From NCBI RefSeq assembly GCF_001434255.1, contig NZ_AZEY01000020.1:180028-244027 (forward strand): a DNA stretch of 64,000 bases, read 5' to 3'. Shown here piece by piece: positions 37,791 to 45,547 of this stretch. The first letter of the stretch is position 1, and each line of letters begins with the position of its first letter. This DNA is from Lentilactobacillus diolivorans DSM 14421 (GTDB taxonomy: Bacteria > Bacillota > Bacilli > Lactobacillales > Lactobacillaceae). The position numbers were made by a program, and so were the translations under genes. The notes beneath the pieces were generated by a model. The model was not told the origin of the DNA and did not search any database. It was given only the letters and a program-made list of their open reading frames with translations.

Positions 37791-37807
37791 ACACCACCCC
37801 TTCTTTC

Positions 37808-37918
37808 AAAAAAATGGGACTCAAGATCAAACCCGTTTGCTTCCACATTAAAAACAACTTGTGAAAGAAAATGATTTGATCTTGAGCCCCATTGCTCCAC
37901 ACAACATCAATGTTGCGT
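37808..37918 (-). promoter_or_regulatory. ANTAR-responsive antitermination leader of eutA
   Basis: On the minus strand hairpin P1 is ACGCAAC-ATTGAT-GTTGTGT (37918-37899) and P2 is GAGC-AATGGG-GCTC (37897-37884). Both loops are six bases with A first and G fourth, the EutV recognition pattern. The 3' arm of P2 overlaps the 5' arm of a terminator (37890-37875 with 37831-37816, then seven T). Forming P2 therefore prevents termination. P1 overlaps the stop codon of eutW. Confidence 0.85.
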
Positions 37919-39346
37919 TTGTTGATCAAACGAGAAACTTGTCACGGTTCCTCGACTTGATGATTTAATTTTTAAACGCCCTAATAGTTTATCAGACACA
38001 TAACTACGAATAATCATTAATCCCAAGCTGCCAGACCGAGTTTGATCAAGGTCAAAGCCAACACCATTATCTTGAACCCGAATGGTGATAATGCCATTTT
38101 CAGCCTGTCCAATAATTGAAACCTGACTATCCTTTTGAATGCCATTTGGAAAAGCATGAGAAACGACATTTTGCAGTAATTCATTGATAATAATTGAAAT
38201 TGTAACAATTTGATCATTATCAACCACAATTGTCGAATCAATATCCAATTTAATTTTCAGCTTCGTTGCTGAATCATTGAGTTGAACAAAATGAGATATC
38301 AACAATTGAATAGCTGCTTTCAAATTCGTTTCATCATCTAATTGTTTGGACATCAGTTCGTAAGTTGATGCAATTGCCATTATTCGGCTAACACTTTCAT
38401 TTAAAGCTTTCTTGGCTTCTGGATTCTGAATACGCCGCTGTTGAATTCGCAGCAATGAAATAACCGATTGTAAATTATTCTTGACCCGATGATTGATCTC
38501 ACGAATAGCAACTGACTTAGAAATAATTTCAGCTTCTTTCCGTTTAACATCGGTCTTATCTTGGATCAGGATAACTAACTGTCGGTTCTGCTTATTCCAA
38601 AACTTCCTTGATCTAAAAAAGTAATTTAAATAATTAAAGTTGCTGACAAGTGGCTGTTCATCATCCTGAACCTGCTTTATTTTACTGGAAACCTCAGCGA
38701 AATTCGATCCATCTAAAGACAAATTATCATAAGTAAGTCCAAAGATATTGCCGATATAGCCAACCTTTTGATATAACTCAATTGCAGTACGATTAGCCAA
38801 AACCAGATGTCCTGATTGGTCAAACCCAAGTACGGCATCTGCCAACTGATTTGTAACGGCTTTATCGAGTCGACCAAACAACTGGATCGTTGCTGAGACG
38901 TCATTGTACCGTGATTCTAAGTCGCGTCCCTGGAAATTATCGAGAACATCTTGAGAAACATCTGATTCCACTATTGTCACCCCAATCGTTCGATTATTGA
39001 AAGCAATTGGATAAATCCGTTGGCGAATTAACCGATGTTCCTGCGTCTCCGCCAGCAAATCCACAGACTTTAGCTTCGTTTCAAATGTATGAAAAACGCC
39101 AGGTTCATTTTCTCTCAAAGCATCCTTACCAACAACTTGCTGACGATATAGAGATCGCCCATTCTGAGGCAGTTTATGATAAACAACCACAGCCTGTCCA
39201 TTAAACTGATTTTTAACATCAATAAAGACATCGTAGTCTTCGTAGTCGTCGACCTGTTCAATGCGTTTTGCTTCGAATATCAACTGCCTGATTTCATCTT
39301 CATCTAAATTTGTGTACTGCTTGCACAATTCTACCAGTCGTTTCAT
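37907..39346 (-). CDS. eutW: EutW, ethanolamine sensor histidine kinase
   Basis: A 479-residue soluble sensor kinase with no membrane segment. The N-terminal 160 residues are a sensing domain, a PAS-like part follows (about 165-265), then the HisKA_2 phosphoacceptor REINHRVKNNLQ with His286, and a HATPase domain ending with VQDNGVGFDLD and GSLGLMII. It would phosphorylate EutV on sensing ethanolamine. Its start overlaps the eutV stop by one base. Confidence 0.93.
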   Translation of the reverse strand: MKRLVELCKQYTNLDEDEIRQLIFEAKRIEQVDDYEDYDVFIDVKNQFNGQAVVVYHKLPQNGRSLYRQQVVGKDALRENEPGVFHTFETKLKSVDLLAETQEHRLIRQRIYPIAFNNRTIGVTIVESDVSQDVLDNFQGRDLESRYNDVSATIQLFGRLDKAVTNQLADAVLGFDQSGHLVLANRTAIELYQKVGYIGNIFGLTYDNLSLDGSNFAEVSSKIKQVQDDEQPLVSNFNYLNYFFRSRKFWNKQNRQLVILIQDKTDVKRKEAEIISKSVAIREINHRVKNNLQSVISLLRIQQRRIQNPEAKKALNESVSRIMAIASTYELMSKQLDDETNLKAAIQLLISHFVQLNDSATKLKIKLDIDSTIVVDNDQIVTISIIINELLQNVVSHAFPNGIQKDSQVSIIGQAENGIITIRVQDNGVGFDLDQTRSGSLGLMIIRSYVSDKLLGRLKIKSSSRGTVTSFSFDQQTQH

Positions 39347-39915
39347 TAAGCATCAGTCACAATCAGTTTAGCAATATCAGTCATTGATCGCCGCTTCGAC
39401 ATGCTTAAATCTCTAAGCATTTTATAAGCTGCCCCTTCCGAAAGATGATTTTCATCCATCAACACACCTTTAGCCCGATCAACTACTTTTCGCTCTTCCA
39501 ACTTGGTATACAATTTTTGTACTTTTTCATTTAATTCCTGAGAACGCTTACCATAAGCAAGTCCGACTTGTATCGTAGTGAGCAAAGATCTCTCTGAAAG
39601 CGGTTTCACTAAATACCCGACTGCACCAATTCTGCTGGCAGTTCTTGTATCTTCTTCATCGCTGTAAGCAGATAAATATATGATGGAATTTGCTAAATTA
39701 TCTTCAAGGATCTTCTTACCAGCTTTTAAACCATCTAATAATGGCATTCTGATATCCATTATGACCAGATCAGGCTTTTGCTCCTGACAAAGCTCAATTG
39801 CTTCAAATCCATCGCTGCCCTCACCGGCAACCTCGTAGCCTGCCTGTTCAACGATATCGCGAATATCCATTCTTGTGATTGGTTCATCATCTACAATTAC
39901 AATTCGTTCATTCAT
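39346..39915 (-). CDS. eutV: EutV, response regulator with ANTAR RNA-binding domain
   Basis: A 189-residue antiterminator. The receiver domain has the acidic pair DD at 9-10, the phosphorylated Asp54 (VIMDIRMP) and Lys in YLVKPLS; the C-terminal ANTAR domain includes AKGVLMDENHLSEGAAYKML, with the conserved AKG..M and A..L positions. When phosphorylated it binds paired hairpins in eut leaders. The ATG at 39915 follows GGGGAG; an upstream frame start has no ribosome site. No paired hairpins were seen in 39916-40099. Confidence 0.94.
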   Translation of the reverse strand: MNERIVIVDDEPITRMDIRDIVEQAGYEVAGEGSDGFEAIELCQEQKPDLVIMDIRMPLLDGLKAGKKILEDNLANSIIYLSAYSDEEDTRTASRIGAVGYLVKPLSERSLLTTIQVGLAYGKRSQELNEKVQKLYTKLEERKVVDRAKGVLMDENHLSEGAAYKMLRDLSMSKRRSMTDIAKLIVTDA

Positions 39916-40099
39916 GGTCAAACACTCCCCTAGCGCCATGCTAATTCATTTAAGGTATCTTCTGTTAAATCACCCAAAAATAATGACAATAATCTGTTAG
40001 GCAGTCGTTCCCCGAATTGTAACAACCACCTAATTCTTCACCAATTAGTAATTTTACATATACGAAGTAATTATAATACGTTTAAATGAATGGCGTCAA

Positions 40100-41239
40100 T
40101 CAGGAAAAGCTTAGATTCAAAATTTTGATCACATCTTCACAATTCGGCTTCCGTGGATTAGTCGCAGTTGTTCCATCTTTCAATGCAGCTCCCGCAATTT
40201 CTGCTTGAGTCTTATCAAACAGTGCTTCACTAATTCCATATTCCTTAAAGCTTGCAGGCATTTTGAGCTGCCTTCTTAACTGAATGATAGTGTTAATCAA
40301 ACTTTTAACTGCCATCTTAGGATTAATCGCTTGAATCCCAATCAATCTCGCCAAGTTAGCATATTTCAAAGCGGCCAAATTTGGTTTACCAGTAATACCA
40401 TCATCCATTTCTGCGTTGTAAGCAATAATGTGAGGCATCAAAATGGTATTCAAACGTCCATGAGGAATATGATATTGTGCCCCTGCTGCATGGGCAATCC
40501 CATGATTAAGTCCTAAATTAACCATGTTAAATGCCATTCCGGCAATGCATGAAGCATCATGCATTTTTTGACGGGCAACCATGTCTGCCCCATCCTTACT
40601 AACCTTCGGCAAATACTTGAAAACCATTTGAAATCCTTTTTCAGCAAGTGCATCTGAAAAATCATTCGCGTTAATCGAAACATATGCTTCAAGACAATGA
40701 GTTAAAACATCCATGCCGGTATCAACAGTAATATTCTGTGGTGCAGATTCAACTAACTTTGCATCCAACAACGCCACCTTAGGAAGAATTTCATCTGTTA
40801 CTAATGGGTACTTAACTCCCTTTTCACTGTTTGTAATAACAGCAAAGTTAGTCACTTCAGAACCAGTACCACTTGTCGTTGGAATGGCAATTAAATCAAG
40901 ATCTTTTTTATCTTTACCCAATTTTTTAGCAAAATATTTCATCGCTTTGGTCGCATCAATTGCAGACCCGCCACCAACTGATATAAGTAATGTTGGCTCA
41001 AACTTTTCCAAAGCTTTGATCCCCAATACAATTTTTGTAATCGGCGGGTCAGGCTGAATATCAGAAAAAATTTTAATCTCATTTTGGCTTTCCAAATGAT
41101 CAGTAATCTTGGTAATGGCCCCCGATTCAACCATGAATGGATCTGTAACCAAGAAAATTTTTTGACCATTTAATTGATCAAGTCCATCAAGTGCTTGGTC
41201 ACCGGTCCAAATTTGAGTCTTAAACTGTATTTTCTCCAA
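40100..41239 (-). CDS. eutG: EutG, iron-containing alcohol dehydrogenase
   Basis: Reduces acetaldehyde to ethanol and regenerates NAD+ within the ethanolamine pathway. The 379-residue group III alcohol dehydrogenase has the NAD-binding SVGGGSAIDATKA, IPTTSGTGSEVTNFAV and the metal ligands in GMDVLTHCLEAY and LNHGIAHAAGAQYHIPHG. The true start is the TTG at 41239, 7 bases after AGGAGG; an ATG one base away is out of frame. Its leader contains a terminator and an ANTAR target. Confidence 0.93.
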   Translation of the reverse strand: MEKIQFKTQIWTGDQALDGLDQLNGQKIFLVTDPFMVESGAITKITDHLESQNEIKIFSDIQPDPPITKIVLGIKALEKFEPTLLISVGGGSAIDATKAMKYFAKKLGKDKKDLDLIAIPTTSGTGSEVTNFAVITNSEKGVKYPLVTDEILPKVALLDAKLVESAPQNITVDTGMDVLTHCLEAYVSINANDFSDALAEKGFQMVFKYLPKVSKDGADMVARQKMHDASCIAGMAFNMVNLGLNHGIAHAAGAQYHIPHGRLNTILMPHIIAYNAEMDDGITGKPNLAALKYANLARLIGIQAINPKMAVKSLINTIIQLRRQLKMPASFKEYGISEALFDKTQAEIAGAALKDGTTATNPRKPNCEDVIKILNLSFS

Positions 41240-41274
41240 ACATAAGACCTCCTTTGTAGTTAACTTTAATAAAT

Positions 41275-41350
41275 AAAAAAATGAAGCTTTAAAGGGACTC
41301 AAAAAAGAGTTCCTTCAAAGCTTCATTGCTTTTATGTACGCCATTGTACA
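41275..41350 (-). promoter_or_regulatory. ANTAR-responsive antitermination leader of eutG
   Basis: On the minus strand P1 is GTAC-AATGGC-GTAC (41349-41336) and P2 is AAAGC-AATGAA-GCTTT (41332-41317). Both have six-base loops with A1 and G4. The 3' part of P2 is within the 5' arm of a long terminator (41327-41281, TTTTTTT after), so EutV binding should stop termination before eutG. Confidence 0.85.
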
Positions 41351-41377
41351 AATTAGTATTTTTCTATTTATGCCATA

Positions 41378-41406
41378 AATATAGCGCTTTCATTTGTGAA
41401 TGTCAA
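41378..41406 (-). promoter_or_regulatory. eutG promoter with an internal cre-like box
   Basis: On the minus strand TTGACA (41406-41401), a 17-base spacer and TATATT (41383-41378). The spacer contains TGAAAGCGC, the left half of a CcpA site whose right half is degenerate. Transcription would begin about 20 bases before P1 of the eutG leader, separately from the upstream riboswitch RNA. Confidence 0.65.
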
Positions 41407-41418
41407 TACTTTTCAAAT

Positions 41419-41660
41419 AAAAAAAGCCGCATCATTTTGCGGCTTCATCAGTAAACACCAATGTTTACACGCTTGTACGCCATTGTACAAGCGAAGAATG
41501 AATACAAAAACACCCTATCCATACCACGAGACAGAATGCGGTTCAGACATTTTACTAAAAAGATCTGACTAATAGCTTAAAAAGCTAATCACAGTGGCGG
41601 GACCGCATCGGACTTTCACCGATTTCCGTTTAGTAAATGTTTTTTTATTCAATTCAACAC
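41419..41660 (-). ncRNA. eutX: EutX/Rli55-like riboswitch-controlled EutV decoy RNA
   Basis: In minus-strand order: a possible promoter TAGACA-17-TATTGT (41693-41665), a cobalamin riboswitch (41640-41547), dual hairpin P1 GCTTGTAC-AATGGC-GTACAAGC (41492-41471) and P2 GTAAAC-ATTGGT-GTTTAC (41468-41451), both with A1/G4 six-base loops, and a terminator (GAAGCCGC stem and seven T, 41446-41419). No reading frame lies behind it before the eutG promoter. In Enterococcus faecalis (EutX) and Listeria (Rli55) such an RNA binds and withholds EutV until B12 causes an early stop. The same role is inferred here. Confidence 0.82.
41547..41640 (-). promoter_or_regulatory. Cobalamin riboswitch aptamer
   Basis: The closing stem pairs ACATTTACTAAA (41640-41629) with TTTAGTAAAATGT (41559-41547). 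Inside it are GGTGAAAGTCC and GCGGTCCCGCCACTGTGA, the B12-box core, a small AGCTTTTTAAGCT hairpin and AGTCAGA. These are the conserved elements of adenosylcobalamin riboswitches. An 8-base complement to GATGCGGT (41609-41602) lies downstream at 41542-41535 and could form an alternative fold. Confidence 0.9.
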
Positions 41661-41801
41661 TTTTACAATATCATACTCATTTGTAGATGTCTATTTAGGA
41701 AACTAATTTATCTACGTTTACTTTTAATGACTTGTCTATTCACAATTTCAGCCAAAAATAGTTTTCATAAATTGATTGTTTCCTACCGGATTTTAAACCA
41801 G

Positions 41802-42815
41802 TTAGCTTAATGACTTATCTTCATTTTTCTCTTCCTCGATACCCCCAGTCGATTTCCCAGTAACAGCCAGATGATGTTTAGTATTTTTAACTTTATTACG
41901 TCTTGCCACCCACGCGGTTAACATGGGGGTCAGGATAGCTGTTACAACAACCGCCGCAGTAATTTGAGCAGTTGCCGTTGCTTCAATTGCCTTATAAGAA
42001 GCATCAACTGCTGAAAGCGCTGCGGGAGTTGCCATAGCAGCACCGGCCGTACTAGAAATTGCTGCTCCTGCAATTCCGGAGCCCCCGGTTAATCGATCAG
42101 CCCAAATCGTAATAACACCACCAACAAGTGTTACAACAATTCCTAATAATATTCCAGCTGCGCCACCAACAAATATTTGTTTAAAATTCATACTGCATCC
42201 AAGTGCAAAACCAACAACGACTATTGAAGCGTTCATCCCGTCATTCAAAATTTTCTTTACGGCTGGAAATAGGTTTGCAAGAATCATTCCGACTAACAAC
42301 GGTAATATTGTGGCTAATAACGTGACAACCGAGAATGATGCGAGTCCAGAAGACGCCAAAGCAATCATGGTGACGTACGGGCCAACACTTAGAATCGTAA
42401 TTCCTACAGCACCTTCGTCCACCTCATCACCAAAATCATGAACAATTCCAGCATACATTGCGTTATTTGCACCAGACATTGCTCCAATAATTGCCAAAGC
42501 ACTCAGTCCTAAAAAATTGTTATTCAAAAACTTACCAACTAAAAGGCCAAGGATGATTGAAACAATAACCTTAGTAAGGATAATCGTCCCACCCCGCTTC
42601 GCAGCAGCCGGAGTCGATTTAAATGAGATGGTTCCCCCAATGACAAACAAAAACGCACCAACCAAAGCTCCAGATCCAGTTGCCAATGGTGTGGTAAAAC
42701 CGCCGATCTTTAGTAAGCCCGGAAAAAAACTGTTAATGGTTGCCCCAATAAACATTGGGATAATAATATTCCCACCAGGAATTGAGAAATGCTTTTCCTT
42801 CAGCACCTGAGCCAT
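41802..42815 (-). CDS. KdgT-family permease (2-keto-3-deoxygluconate transporter type)
   Basis: A 337-residue membrane protein with about ten helices. PGGNIIIPMFIGATINSFFPG near the N-terminus (cited by residues 12-32) and GFALGCSMNFKQIFVGGAAG match KdgT. The family imports 2-keto-3-deoxygluconate by proton symport. It follows an SDR gene by 18 bases. No KDG kinase or aldolase is in the window, so the substrate may be another keto or hydroxy acid, possibly from the quinate/shikimate genes nearby. Confidence 0.85.
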   Translation of the reverse strand: MAQVLKEKHFSIPGGNIIIPMFIGATINSFFPGLLKIGGFTTPLATGSGALVGAFLFVIGGTISFKSTPAAAKRGGTIILTKVIVSIILGLLVGKFLNNNFLGLSALAIIGAMSGANNAMYAGIVHDFGDEVDEGAVGITILSVGPYVTMIALASSGLASFSVVTLLATILPLLVGMILANLFPAVKKILNDGMNASIVVVGFALGCSMNFKQIFVGGAAGILLGIVVTLVGGVITIWADRLTGGSGIAGAAISSTAGAAMATPAALSAVDASYKAIEATATAQITAAVVVTAILTPMLTAWVARRNKVKNTKHHLAVTGKSTGGIEEEKNEDKSLS

Positions 42816-42833
42816 AAATGTCCCTCCCTTAAT

Positions 42834-43589
42834 TTAACCATCCATAACGACACCGCCATCAGCATCCCCAATTTCTCCGGTAATAAAGCTGGCGGCATCT
42901 GAAGCAAAGAATAAAATCATCTGTGCAATTTCCACCGGCTCCGCAGGACGACCCAATGGAATCATACTAATTACTTTTTCATTCTTCACAGGATCTTCAG
43001 AAAGAGATTTAGTCATTGAAGTATGGGTAAACGATGGTGCAACAGCATTCGCATAAATCCCATACTTTCCTCCTTCTTTTGCAATTGCTTTCGTAAAGCC
43101 GTTAACGCCGGCTTTAGATGATGCATATGCGACTGTTCCTAAAAGGCCGCCACCAATTTTACCAGCTACTGACGAAACATTAACAATCCGACCGCCACCA
43201 TTTTCCTTAAAATGACGCCAAATAGCTTTAACAGTATTGAACGGTCCTGTCAAATTAATATTAATTGTTCGGTCCCATTCTTCAGGACTTAATTCATCAA
43301 ATGATTTGGCACTTATTATCCCCGCAACATTAATCAAAACATCTACTTTTTCAAAATCATCTATGATTTGATTAAATACTTTGTTTACTTCATCACGATT
43401 AGATTGATCCATATGATAATATTTATCTTGGATCCCTAATTCCTTCAATGTTTTTGAACCAGCCTCATCATCGATATCTAATAGCGCAATAATCCCGCCG
43501 CCTTCATGGATTCCTTTGACAATCTCTTTTCCAATTCCTTTTGCCCCACCTGTAACAATTGCAACTTTACCGTCAAAATCGTAACGCAT
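42834..43589 (-). CDS. Short-chain dehydrogenase/reductase
   Basis: A 251-residue classical SDR. TGGAKGIGKEI is the nucleotide-binding Gly motif (residues 14-24); an Asp after the second strand (LLDIDD) suggests NAD(H). NVAG, the catalytic Ser in NVSS and YASSKAG with Tyr and Lys are present. It forms a two-gene operon with the KdgT-type permease. It could oxidise or reduce a sugar acid or a cyclic hydroxy acid; the substrate is unknown. Confidence 0.88.
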   Translation of the reverse strand: MRYDFDGKVAIVTGGAKGIGKEIVKGIHEGGGIIALLDIDDEAGSKTLKELGIQDKYYHMDQSNRDEVNKVFNQIIDDFEKVDVLINVAGIISAKSFDELSPEEWDRTININLTGPFNTVKAIWRHFKENGGGRIVNVSSVAGKIGGGLLGTVAYASSKAGVNGFTKAIAKEGGKYGIYANAVAPSFTHTSMTKSLSEDPVKNEKVISMIPLGRPAEPVEIAQMILFFASDAASFITGEIGDADGGVVMDG

Positions 43590-43621
43590 ATTATCTTCAC
43601 CCTTTCAGATTTTTCGATCTA

Positions 43622-43642
43622 TTTGTGTAAGCGCTTCACAAA
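43622..43642 (-). promoter_or_regulatory. Palindromic operator upstream of the SDR-permease operon
   Basis: TTTGTG-TAAGCGCTT-CACAAA, near-perfect dyad symmetry with a central AAGCGCTT. It resembles a cre box or a LacI/GalR operator and lies about 35 bases upstream of the SDR start. Confidence 0.5.
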
Positions 43643-43827
43643 TATAGATTATCATATTGTTTTAATTTTTGCTACATATTTCACAAAATATTTTAATTTA
43701 AAGTCTTATTATTCAATTTTTACGGGACTCATATTCCCGCGCAGACTAATGAATTACTCTAGTAATCTTTAATTCTCATAAAATTAAATCATTTGAATTT
43801 ATTATAAAAATTGCTAACTGAGCACAT

Positions 43828-43860
43828 AAAAAAGCTCCAGGATTTCATATTCCTGGAGCT
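43828..43860 (-). terminator. Terminator of the MFS gene
   Basis: AGCTCCAGGA and its exact complement (43833-43842, 43851-43860) flank an 8-base loop, with a T-run on the minus strand (43832-43828), 28 bases after the MFS stop. Confidence 0.88.
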
Positions 43861-43887
43861 ACTGAACTAATTTTTAAAGTATAATTA

Positions 43888-45111
43888 TCATTCCTTGGAA
43901 TTAACTGCCAATTTATCTTTGGCAGTAAACAGGTGACGATATCTAATAGTGATTAATACTGCTAGTATGAATCCTATCAATGAAATAATAACATCAAAGA
44001 GAATGATATTAGCAAGATTTGCAACCATCATCCCTGTGATCAAAGGAATTGTGAATGAGGCAATTGAACCTGCTGTGTAGAAGGCACCAGTAATTGTTCC
44101 CTTCCCTTTTGGAAAGAAAGAAGACATTACAGTGAGACCCAGTTGCATAACACCACCAGCCGCCGAAAATCCAACAACAAAGGACATGATTGAGCACATC
44201 ATTGGCGTAGGTATTAAGTACATTAGAAGCAACGAAATGAATGAAAGCAATGTATAAACACCTATAAATTGAATCTCTTTAACAGCACGTTTAGCTAAAG
44301 CAGCAGTAACCAGCACACAGACAATTGAACCAACACTATAATAACTAATAAGTGCATGAGCAGATGTCGATCCCATATTAGCAACTTTTTCGCCATATTC
44401 GCTTAACCATTGACTAACTAAATAGAATGTTGCTTGTGAAATATATCCGTAAAGAATGAATAACGTGCCATCTATCCAAAGATTCCCAGTTTTAATATTT
44501 GTTTGACCATTTGCTGACTTTTCTTCTTTAGCTTCTACAACATCTTGACCTGGACGAGGAAATTTTCCCATGCTAAGGACGAACAAAAAGTTAACGGCAA
44601 GAATTGCAATACAAAAGATAAATGACCAACCATACCAGATTTTGCTGGCAACCAAGAGACTGACAATTAATGGTAGTAGGAATTGTCCAGCTGAAATGAA
44701 TGCCTTGATAATAACATTGGCTGTCCCTTTTTCTTTAGGAAACATTTCCATAAGTGCCGGATAAGTTCCGGAATCCAAAAACGAATTTGCCATCCCGGCT
44801 AAAATACCAAAAATATATGCAATCCAAATTGATGGACTCATAACAATTCCTGCAAAAAATAGTATATACGTAAATATTCCTAAAGCTACAAACGGTTTTC
44901 GACCAAATTTATCAGATAAAGCTCCTGAAACAAGTAAAACTAAAATTCGGCCAATTCCTAAAGACGAAATAACAACAGCAACGCCGCCAGTACCAGTTCC
45001 CCACTTATTTGCTAAAGCGGTCATATTTTGTGCCAAAATGATAACACCCATTCCATGGATAAAATAATTCATATACAGGCTTATCGCAGTGGGCATATAT
45101 TTATTTTTCAT
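43888..45111 (-). CDS. MFS transporter, paralogue of the carrier at 54722-55999
   Basis: A 407-residue, twelve-helix major facilitator. The start is the ATG at 45111 behind AAGGAGA. The MFS motif A appears as GALSDKFGRKPFVALG, and GILAGMANSFLDSGTYPALMEMFP is nearly identical to the paralogue at 54.7 kb. Next to a shikimate/quinate dehydrogenase gene on the same strand, it may carry shikimate, quinate or another aromatic precursor. Evidence for the substrate is positional only. Confidence 0.85.
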   Translation of the reverse strand: MKNKYMPTAISLYMNYFIHGMGVIILAQNMTALANKWGTGTGGVAVVISSLGIGRILVLLVSGALSDKFGRKPFVALGIFTYILFFAGIVMSPSIWIAYIFGILAGMANSFLDSGTYPALMEMFPKEKGTANVIIKAFISAGQFLLPLIVSLLVASKIWYGWSFIFCIAILAVNFLFVLSMGKFPRPGQDVVEAKEEKSANGQTNIKTGNLWIDGTLFILYGYISQATFYLVSQWLSEYGEKVANMGSTSAHALISYYSVGSIVCVLVTAALAKRAVKEIQFIGVYTLLSFISLLLMYLIPTPMMCSIMSFVVGFSAAGGVMQLGLTVMSSFFPKGKGTITGAFYTAGSIASFTIPLITGMMVANLANIILFDVIISLIGFILAVLITIRYRHLFTAKDKLAVNSKE

Positions 45112-45185
45112 GTGATCTCCTTCTTTATAAGCAATTTTCAAAATTAAATAAATTAACAAATAATTCTTTAAATGGCAATTTTGAT

Positions 45186-45215
45186 AAAAAAATAGAAGTG
45201 CGAATTTTGCACCTC
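45186..45215 (-). terminator. Hairpin with T-run in the MFS leader
   Basis: On the minus strand GAGGTGC pairs with GCACTTC around AAAATTC, followed by TATTTTTTT. It lies about 75 bases before the MFS start, so it either ends the upstream transcript or is the switch of a leader. The surrounding 45216-45346 shows nothing else that I can support. Confidence 0.5.
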
Positions 45216-45346
45216 CATTCCAAATTCACGTAGATTAGCCTTCTGTTAATCGGAAACAAACTAATGCTACCTATTTTGATGTGATAACTTCACTAGAATT
45301 TGAGGTCTAATTCGATTCAAAAACGTTTCTAATGGTGAATCCAATA

Positions 45347-45493
45347 TTAACGAAAATTATGATCAATCAAAATACCAAAAACAATGACGTGCGGGTTTGT
45401 AAAATGTTTCAGTAAATCCACAAATTGAACACCCGCTTTTGATTTCAGCCCATTATTAGTTGATTGCTTTTTTTTCGTCATTTCAATATTCAT
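45347..45493 (-). CDS. Possible small protein downstream of the shikimate dehydrogenase gene
   Basis: A 48-codon frame starting at an ATG with GGGGA five bases upstream. The N-terminus is basic (KKK) and the C-terminal half is hydrophobic (VIVFGILIDH). I do not recognise it. It is too short to score by composition, and it might be a chance frame in the roughly 430-base region between two genes. Confidence 0.2.
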   Translation of the reverse strand: MNIEMTKKKQSTNNGLKSKAGVQFVDLLKHFTNPHVIVFGILIDHNFR

Positions 45494-45547
45494 CCCATTC
45501 CCCAATAGGTATTTAAAATAAGAAGTTTTGAATCTAATTTACAAATT

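Noticed and set aside
39916..40099. ANTAR hairpin pair before eutV
   Set aside because: A CTAATT/AATTAG stem exists, but its loop has seven bases without A1/G4 and no terminator follows.
45186..45547. Second T-box in the long leader of the MFS gene at 43.9-45.1 kb
   Set aside because: The hairpin and T-run are there, but no AGGGTGGNACCGCG-type T-box sequence was found.
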